Of a stretch of DNA of 9,647 nucleotides, positions 5,089 to 9,647 are shown one piece after another. The stretch's first letter is position 1, and each line of letters opens with the position of its first letter. This DNA is from SLFT01 sp964493075 (lineage in GTDB: Bacteria > Hydrogenedentota > Hydrogenedentia > Hydrogenedentales > CAITNO01). The notes beneath the pieces were generated by a model, which saw nothing but the letters and a program-made list of their open reading frames with translations, searched no databases and was not told the DNA's origin. The translations under genes and the position numbers were made by a program. Where the stretch lies: positions 1 to 9,647 of the forward strand of contig CAZBNU010000161.1 of the NCBI GenBank assembly GCA_964493075.1, given 5' to 3'.

Positions 5089-6502
5089 CTATTAGAATGA
5101 TGGCATCCTCCGTAAATGGCGGCAGCGAAAGCGCCACGGAATCCCCATCTCGTTCCATATTGATTGCGTTTACTTCGCCGGTGCGCGGATTGAAGTAGCG
5201 AGCATTGACCGGTTCAAAATCACAACTAACGCGCAATGTAGAGGCGGCGTATTCATTGTTCCAGGTATGGGAACCGCATTCCAGATAAACTGCAATGAGT
5301 GTGGGAGAGACGAGACTGTAAGCATGAGGGGTCACCGCGCCGGAAATAGCCCCCTCCTCCTTGTTGGGAGCGAGGAGCGGCCAATGCGGGGCGAGCATCT
5401 CCCAGAATGTGCGCAGTGCTTTGGCATACTCCGGCCAAAATTCCATGTCCCGGTAATCGGCTTCCTGCACTTCAGATTTCCAGTACGCGCCCACCGATTG
5501 CAAACCAGCAAAGAGACTGCGATAACACAACGTGCGATACCGGGTCTGGTGTTCTGGGCCGGTCTGGTCGGCACGGGCGAACATGTAGTCTTCGTACTGG
5601 TTGGTGCCGTCGCTGGAGCGTACGCTGACGGTGGGCATATTAAAGGTGGCCACTACGTTGCGGCCATTTTCGTAACTGCGTAGTTCGTTGAGGATGACGA
5701 TATCGAAGTGGTCGCGATAGGCGCCGAACTGTTCCGGGCTGTAGTGGTGTTCCGAATCCACGCCCACCATGAACGACCACTTGTTTTCCTGTTCCCAGTC
5801 ATGAATCCAGTCCGCCACGGTGACCGCCCATTCCAACGTGCCCATCTCGTTGCCCAGTTCGTTAATCACGTCAATGATCACATTGCCCCGACCCTTCATG
5901 GCATCCAAAATAGCGTATACCCAACGCTGTTGATGCTGCCGGGCAACACTATCTGCTGGCGCGTTAATGTACTGGCTTCCCCGTGAGAATGCTTGTGTCC
6001 AGGCGTTCACGTTGTTCTTCGGGTTCAGGAAGTTGATATCCCATCGTTTTTCGCCGCCTTTGAAAAAAACAATTTGCCACAATTGCAGGTGCAGGATAAT
6101 GCCCTTCTTTTCCAGCGTTTTCGCCACAGCGCCAATATGCTCGAAGTACTCTTCATTCAAGGCATCTACATCCCATTTGTCGCTGTGCTTCAGAAACGGC
6201 GCGATGCCGGGCGCACCATAGGCATCCAATGGCACCGACATGGGATAGGCCCGCACCAGATTCATGCCGTTCGCCCTCTGCCAGTCTATCCATCGTTCCA
6301 CATCCGCCGCTCCGTTCAACAGCCGCATTTCGTCCCCCGGACCGAAAGCAAACAGCGGTTCCTCCTTGTAGGTGAGATACGTCTTGCCAACAGCAGAGGT
6401 CTCAATAGCAAGGCCATCCTTGTCCGCGCAGCAGGTGGGGCAAAACAGGGAAAGGACAGTGGCAAGAAACCCAGAGAACATGGTGGTGATCGATGTTTTC
6501 AT
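5063..6502 (-). CDS. Secreted cellulase-like (clan GH-A-type) glycoside hydrolase family protein
   Basis: A 479-residue predicted exported protein. The first ~26 residues (Lys2, a hydrophobic core, then CCA before DKDG) look like a signal peptide; Cys residues nearby do not form a clean lipobox. The body reads as a TIM barrel: NGMNLVRAYP early, GIILHLQLWQ on a middle strand, and the acid/base motif as VINELGNE (Asn214-Glu215). The C-terminal part, about 385-475, with ARYFNPRTGEV, resembles the beta-sandwich 'putative collagen-binding' domain often fused to such barrels. The usual nucleophile Glu on the late strand (PVVxxE-DG pattern) appears as TVSVRSSDG at 291-299, so catalysis is uncertain. 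It lies 48 nt after the symporter gene and is likely cotranscribed with it. The start at 6502 has AAAAAGGA 6 nt upstream. Substrate unknown. Confidence 0.8.
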   Translation of the reverse strand: MKTSITTMFSGFLATVLSLFCPTCCADKDGLAIETSAVGKTYLTYKEEPLFAFGPGDEMRLLNGAADVERWIDWQRANGMNLVRAYPMSVPLDAYGAPGIAPFLKHSDKWDVDALNEEYFEHIGAVAKTLEKKGIILHLQLWQIVFFKGGEKRWDINFLNPKNNVNAWTQAFSRGSQYINAPADSVARQHQQRWVYAILDAMKGRGNVIIDVINELGNEMGTLEWAVTVADWIHDWEQENKWSFMVGVDSEHHYSPEQFGAYRDHFDIVILNELRSYENGRNVVATFNMPTVSVRSSDGTNQYEDYMFARADQTGPEHQTRYRTLCYRSLFAGLQSVGAYWKSEVQEADYRDMEFWPEYAKALRTFWEMLAPHWPLLAPNKEEGAISGAVTPHAYSLVSPTLIAVYLECGSHTWNNEYAASTLRVSCDFEPVNARYFNPRTGEVNAINMERDGDSVALSLPPFTEDAIILIENASASPS

Positions 6503-6520
6503 GATATGTCCTTTTTCTCA

Positions 6521-6541
6521 TTTCCACGCTATGCGTGGGAA
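6521..6541. repeat. Hairpin between symporter and glycosidase genes
   Basis: CCACGC (6524-6529) and GCGTGG (6533-6538) pair around TAT, with further pairs beyond one T/G position. The sequence GCGTGGGAACGC belongs to a hairpin type I recall as common between genes in several environmental phyla. It sits in the 48-bp gap just upstream of the glycosidase ribosome site. Confidence 0.65.
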
Positions 6542-6550
6542 CGCAAACAA

Positions 6551-8524
6551 CTAATCTGCCATTTGATTAATATGGTCAGGTTCATCAATATACCGAAGCC
6601 AGGTGAAATAGAGTCCGCAAAGGGCAATCACGCCTATTACGACACAAGCCAATCCAGCCGTCCAGTTTTTGATAATCAGGAGCATGGGCGCCAGAAAAAG
6701 CATTACCTGGAAAACCAGCGCGAAAGGAATGGCAAGCACATCGCGGCGATGCTCGATTTCCATGGCTTCCCGTATTTCGGGACGGAGGCGTTCTTTCAAG
6801 GGTGCCCAGAATCCGAAGGGACGAGTCTTACGATAGAAGTTTTCGAGCACGGCATCCGGTGTGGGCGGCGTAATAAGCGCTCCTATGACGGCGGCCACAA
6901 AACCGATGCCACCGATCACCAATAACTGCCAGTTCGCCGTCAGTTCCGGCCATAGGGCGCGCTGAACGATTGCGGCAAGCATGCCGAATGTCATACCGAT
7001 GGCAAAACCGCCACCGTTAAAGCGCCACCAGTACAGCCGCAGGATGGTGGGCATCATCATGCCGCCGCCCAGTCCCATGATGATCCAGTCCCAGACATCA
7101 TTGATGCTCTTGATGGAATAGGCGAACAGAAATCCAATAGATACGATTCCGGCGATGAATATCCATGTGGCCAGCAGCATCTCACGCATTTTCGCATTGG
7201 GCCGCAGGTATTTCTGATAAATATCGCGGACAAACATGCCGGAGGTAGCATTTACCGTGGAGTCGAAAGTGGACATGGACGCCGCAAGCAGGGCAATAAG
7301 GAGCAACCCCCGCAATCCGGCAGGGATATCATAAAGAAGCACGGCAGGCATGATGCGCTCGGGATTGATAGTGCCGTTATAACTCACAAGCAGAATCTTC
7401 CTTTTCCATTCCTCCCCCAATATATCGGACAGGGACGTTATCAGCGCTTTTGGGAAGGCGGCGGAATTATAGATGATCTCGGAAGTGGTGGCGCGCCAGC
7501 CTTCTTCGGTGACGCCGGGCACGTATGTCTTGATGGCCGCAGCGGCGGCTTCAATGCTGCTTTGATCCGGAAACAGGGTGCCCACCAGGAAAAGGCCCAG
7601 AACGGCAAACCCTATCATCATCGGCCAGCGCACGGCCATGAGGCAGGTCCACAGAAAACTCAGTTTTGAACATTCTGCGTCATTTTTGGCGCCGAAGTAC
7701 TTGGGGTCGTCGCCGGAGCCGGTGCCAAATATGATGTTGCGCAGGAGATAGAGGGAGGCGAACAGGATCAGCGCCTGATAAGCCTCATAACCGGCAGGCA
7801 TCGGGGTGTTCCAGCGGGGCATGGCCTCCATCCATTGTGGATTGGCAGTGATCTGTTCGGCAAGAACGCCCAGGTTGGACACACTGTCCATACGCATGAT
7901 TGCCAGTGCGCTGATCGTCACTACCGCAATCAGGATGATGGCCGATTGGATAAAGTCGGTAAAAACAACGCCATAGAAACCGGAGAACATGGTGTAGATG
8001 GAAGCCACAACAACAAGCATCAGGGCGCATTGGGGCGGGGTGAACGGCAGGAACATGGAAAGGAAAAGTCCGACGCCGACAATGAGATAGGCCAACATGC
8101 CGATAGTCATAATGATCGCGGAAATAGCCTTGGCCAACTGGGCGAAGCGTCCGCCGGGACCGTCCCCAAAACGAAAGATCATCCATTCGGCGCCCGTAAG
8201 ACAGCCGGAACGACGATGCCACTTGCCAGTCCAAAGCATCATCAGCACCAGGCAGAGCACCGCGCCGCCCCGAAATTCGATGAACAACCCTCTCGGCCCA
8301 AGCATATACAGGAAAGAGACAATGACCATGGTTCCAGTCACGTCAAGGAAAGAAGCCATTCCGGAAATACCCAGCGCCCACCAGGGCAGATTGTGTCCAC
8401 CGACAATGTAATCCTCAAGACTGTTCGACGCTTTCTTCTTCAGCCAAAAACCGAGGCCTATTAACATTGCCGTATAAAGTGTGATAATAACATAATCAAA
8501 GGTGTTCAAGTAATCCATAGCCAT
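6551..8524 (-). CDS. Sodium:solute symporter (SSS family), extended form
   Basis: A 657-residue inner-membrane transporter of the SSS family, which couples Na+ entry to uptake of sugars or other organic solutes. The N-terminus shows a first membrane segment and YIVGGHNLPWW (39-49), the classical SSS signature. It is followed by GISGMASFLDVTG (52-64), the first sodium-site helix. SMSTFDSTVNATSG (416-429) matches the helix carrying the second sodium-site Ser/Thr residues. Extra C-terminal hydrophobic segments (about 475-495, 505-525, 533-553, 598-617, 622-645) and a charged loop around 560-595 make it longer than SglT-type carriers of about 550 residues. It resembles the long SSS variants of planctomycete-like bacteria. 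It precedes the secreted glycosidase and is divergent from the GH106-type gene, which suggests uptake of released sugars. The start at 8524 has AAAGG 8 nt upstream; ATG 8518 is a poorer alternative. Confidence 0.92.
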   Translation of the reverse strand: MAMDYLNTFDYVIITLYTAMLIGLGFWLKKKASNSLEDYIVGGHNLPWWALGISGMASFLDVTGTMVIVSFLYMLGPRGLFIEFRGGAVLCLVLMMLWTGKWHRRSGCLTGAEWMIFRFGDGPGGRFAQLAKAISAIIMTIGMLAYLIVGVGLFLSMFLPFTPPQCALMLVVVASIYTMFSGFYGVVFTDFIQSAIILIAVVTISALAIMRMDSVSNLGVLAEQITANPQWMEAMPRWNTPMPAGYEAYQALILFASLYLLRNIIFGTGSGDDPKYFGAKNDAECSKLSFLWTCLMAVRWPMMIGFAVLGLFLVGTLFPDQSSIEAAAAAIKTYVPGVTEEGWRATTSEIIYNSAAFPKALITSLSDILGEEWKRKILLVSYNGTINPERIMPAVLLYDIPAGLRGLLLIALLAASMSTFDSTVNATSGMFVRDIYQKYLRPNAKMREMLLATWIFIAGIVSIGFLFAYSIKSINDVWDWIIMGLGGGMMMPTILRLYWWRFNGGGFAIGMTFGMLAAIVQRALWPELTANWQLLVIGGIGFVAAVIGALITPPTPDAVLENFYRKTRPFGFWAPLKERLRPEIREAMEIEHRRDVLAIPFALVFQVMLFLAPMLLIIKNWTAGLACVVIGVIALCGLYFTWLRYIDEPDHINQMAD

Positions 8525-8556
8525 AATAGGAGCCTTTCGTTAATTGTATTTCGGGA

Positions 8557-8586
8557 ATCATACGCCACTGCAACGCCGATTGCCAA
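8557..8586 (-). promoter_or_regulatory. Sigma70-like promoter of the symporter-glycosidase operon
   Basis: On the minus strand TTGGCA (8586-8581) and TATGAT (8562-8557) each differ from consensus at one base, with an 18-bp spacer. The predicted transcript starts near 8550, leaving a leader of about 25 nt before ATG 8524. Confidence 0.6.
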
Positions 8587-8599
8587 CAATTGATCGGCG
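8574..8599. promoter_or_regulatory. Operator-like inverted repeat over the symporter -35
   Basis: CGCCGAT (8574-8580) and ATCGGCG (8593-8599) are exact reverse complements separated by 12 bp. They bracket the -35 hexamer TTGGCA. This placement suits repressor or activator binding, for example by a sugar-responsive regulator; the family cannot be assigned. Confidence 0.45.
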
Positions 8600-8863
8600 G
8601 CACTGTCAATATCCGATGTTCGTTGCCTGGGTATCATGCGCAGATTACGCAATTGTACCCAGTTTAAAGATTTCAAAAAATCAGCATAAGAAACAGGAAA
8701 CTGGATATAAAGGTCAACTATCACAGCGTCATAAAAAGAGAGGGCACACGCCAATACGATATCCGGTCATGGAGGAGCAATTCCGTACATTATCCCGGTT
8801 GCTAAATCGGGTTTCCCGGCTTTTGCGACATTTCCGGCTGGCGGGTGGTTGCCTTGGAGTCTC

Positions 8864-8893
8864 TTGCTTGCGGCATTATGTACGCGCTACAAT
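8864..8893 (+). promoter_or_regulatory. Candidate promoter of the GH106-type gene
   Basis: TTGCTT (8864-8869) and TACAAT (8888-8893) with an 18-bp spacer. The start of transcription would be near 8900, about 35 nt before ATG 8935. Confidence 0.45.
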
Positions 8894-8902
8894 CGCGTTG
8901 TA
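8888..8902. promoter_or_regulatory. Short inverted repeat over the GH106-type -10
   Basis: TACAA and TTGTA flank the 5-bp centre TCGCG, so the element covers the -10 hexamer and the expected start point. Five-base arms are short; it may be chance. Confidence 0.3.
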
Positions 8903-8934
8903 ACAGCTTACTCCAAATAGATGGGAAAACTATC

Positions 8935-9647
8935 ATGAGAAAAATGACGCTGACGGTTTTTGTGTTGATGTTCGCCGTGTTGTTGCCGTTGACAACGGTC
9001 AGCGAAACGCTTGAAGCGGGGTTTTCCGATCCGCCTTTGGAAGCGCGTACCCGCTGTTTCTGGTGGTGGTTGAACGGCAACGTTACCAAGGAAGCCATTA
9101 CCCGCGACTTGGAGGAAATGCAGGCGAAGGGCTTTGGCGGGGCGTTGATTTTTGATGCCAGCAGTTCAGCACATCGAACTGTAGCGAAAGTGCCTGCAGG
9201 CCCTATGTATGGCAGCCCGGCGTGGCGTGAATTGTTCAAGCATACGGTTGAGGAAGCGGATCGTCTGGGGCTGGAGTTGGGTCTTAATATCCAGAGCGGC
9301 TGGAACCTGGGTGGTCCGTGTGTGACGGCGGAGGAAGCGGCGAAGCAGTTGACCTGGTCTGAAATACAACTTGAAGGGCAGCAAGATGTTTCCCGGGCAT
9401 TGCCGATGCCAGACTCTCGTGAAGGGTATTACCGTGATGTATGCGTGTTGGCCTATAAAAATGCCCCAAATAAAAAAGATGGCAACAGGCCCGAACCTAG
9501 TGCCAGTTCCGAGCAAACCAACAACCCGGCAGCCAATGCCGTAGATGCCGACCCCAACACGTACTGGGTATCCGGGGGCGATAAACCGGGGAACGGGCCC
9601 ACCCATAAATCTCCGCAATGGCTGCAACTCACGTTTCAACATCCGGT
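8935..9647 (+). CDS. Secreted GH106-type alpha-L-rhamnosidase, N-terminal part (cut by window end)
   Basis: The frame stays open for 237 codons to the window edge. Residues 1-23 (MRKM, a hydrophobic run, then TTVS) form a signal peptide. FSDPPLEARTRCFWWWLNGNVTKEAITRDLEEM (30-62), followed by GFGGALIFD, WRELFKHTVEEADRLGLELGLN and GWNLGGP, is the N-terminal barrel signature of glycoside hydrolase family 106-like proteins. Those enzymes release terminal alpha-L-rhamnose from plant or algal polysaccharides. From about residue 188, ANAVDADPNTYWVSG and PQWLQLTF look like a discoidin-type (F5/8 C) galactose-binding fold inserted in the protein. The family is usually about 900-1100 residues, so most of it, including the catalytic residues, lies outside. 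The start at 8935 has GGGA 8 nt upstream; ATG at codon 4 is less likely. It is divergent from the symporter operon. Confidence 0.78.
   Translation, partial: MRKMTLTVFVLMFAVLLPLTTVSETLEAGFSDPPLEARTRCFWWWLNGNVTKEAITRDLEEMQAKGFGGALIFDASSSAHRTVAKVPAGPMYGSPAWRELFKHTVEEADRLGLELGLNIQSGWNLGGPCVTAEEAAKQLTWSEIQLEGQQDVSRALPMPDSREGYYRDVCVLAYKNAPNKKDGNRPEPSASSEQTNNPAANAVDADPNTYWVSGGDKPGNGPTHKSPQWLQLTFQHP

Larger units (their letters stand above)
8525..8934. other. Divergent intergenic region between symporter and GH106-type genes
   Basis: It holds the symporter promoter and inverted repeat (8557-8599) at one end and the GH106-type promoter with an overlapping short palindrome (8864-8902) at the other. 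The middle (about 8600-8860) shows no convincing gene. A small minus-strand frame (8754-8506) overlaps the symporter start and has no recognisable content. A weak CCCG/CGGG pairing near 8792-8809 is not followed by a clean T-run. Confidence 0.55.

Noticed and set aside
5993..6925. Long plus-strand open frame (about 310 codons) opposite the glycosidase and symporter genes
   Set aside because: It spans the ends of two real genes and their gap on the other strand, with no domain signature.
8506..8754. 82-codon minus-strand frame upstream of the symporter
   Set aside because: It overlaps the symporter start, contains the symporter promoter and operator, and has no recognisable motif.

Overview
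The window reads as chromosomal DNA of a carbohydrate-degrading, moderate-GC bacterium. No rRNA, tRNA or housekeeping marker is present, so taxonomy is inference. The combination of a very long sodium:solute symporter, a secreted TIM-barrel glycosidase-like protein, a GH106-type rhamnosidase, and a sugar-phosphate module of class II aldolase plus two dehydrogenases is typical of the PVC superphylum and neighbours (Planctomycetota, Lentisphaerota, Kiritimatiellota, Hydrogenedentota).

Layout. (1) 1-778, plus strand: possible tail of an upstream gene, then a compact M50 site-2-protease-like membrane protein starting at GTG 113. (2) 4196-788, minus strand: a class II aldolase, a SorE-like (L-sorbose-1-phosphate reductase family) zinc dehydrogenase and a SrlD/SorD-like sorbitol-6-phosphate dehydrogenase. 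An extended -10 promoter with an overlapping 15-bp palindrome lies upstream of the aldolase. The last two genes are separated by 204 bp carrying a hairpin repeat array. (3) 4605-5088, plus strand: a self-contained small transcription unit with a promoter, two very hydrophobic acidic micro-ORFs (30 and 43 codons) each behind a good Shine-Dalgarno, and a strong intrinsic terminator. I recognise neither peptide. (4) 8524-5063, minus strand: an SSS-family symporter followed by a secreted glycosidase-like protein, with a sigma70-like promoter and an operator-like inverted repeat upstream. (5) 8935-9647, plus strand: the start of a secreted GH106-type alpha-L-rhamnosidase, divergent from the symporter and cut by the window edge.

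How it fits together (inference): secreted glycosidases release sugars, the Na+ symporter imports them, and the cytosolic aldolase/dehydrogenase cluster handles phosphorylated ketoses or alditols. No sugar kinase, isomerase, PTS or regulator gene lies in the window, so the substrate is open. The most novel item is the two-peptide unit, whose terminator overlaps the 3' end of the convergent glycosidase gene. Other notable points are a duplicated Rossmann-like half in the SorE-like enzyme, an Asn-to-Asp change at a usual SDR catalytic position, and hairpin repeats whose arms vary while loop and pairing are kept.
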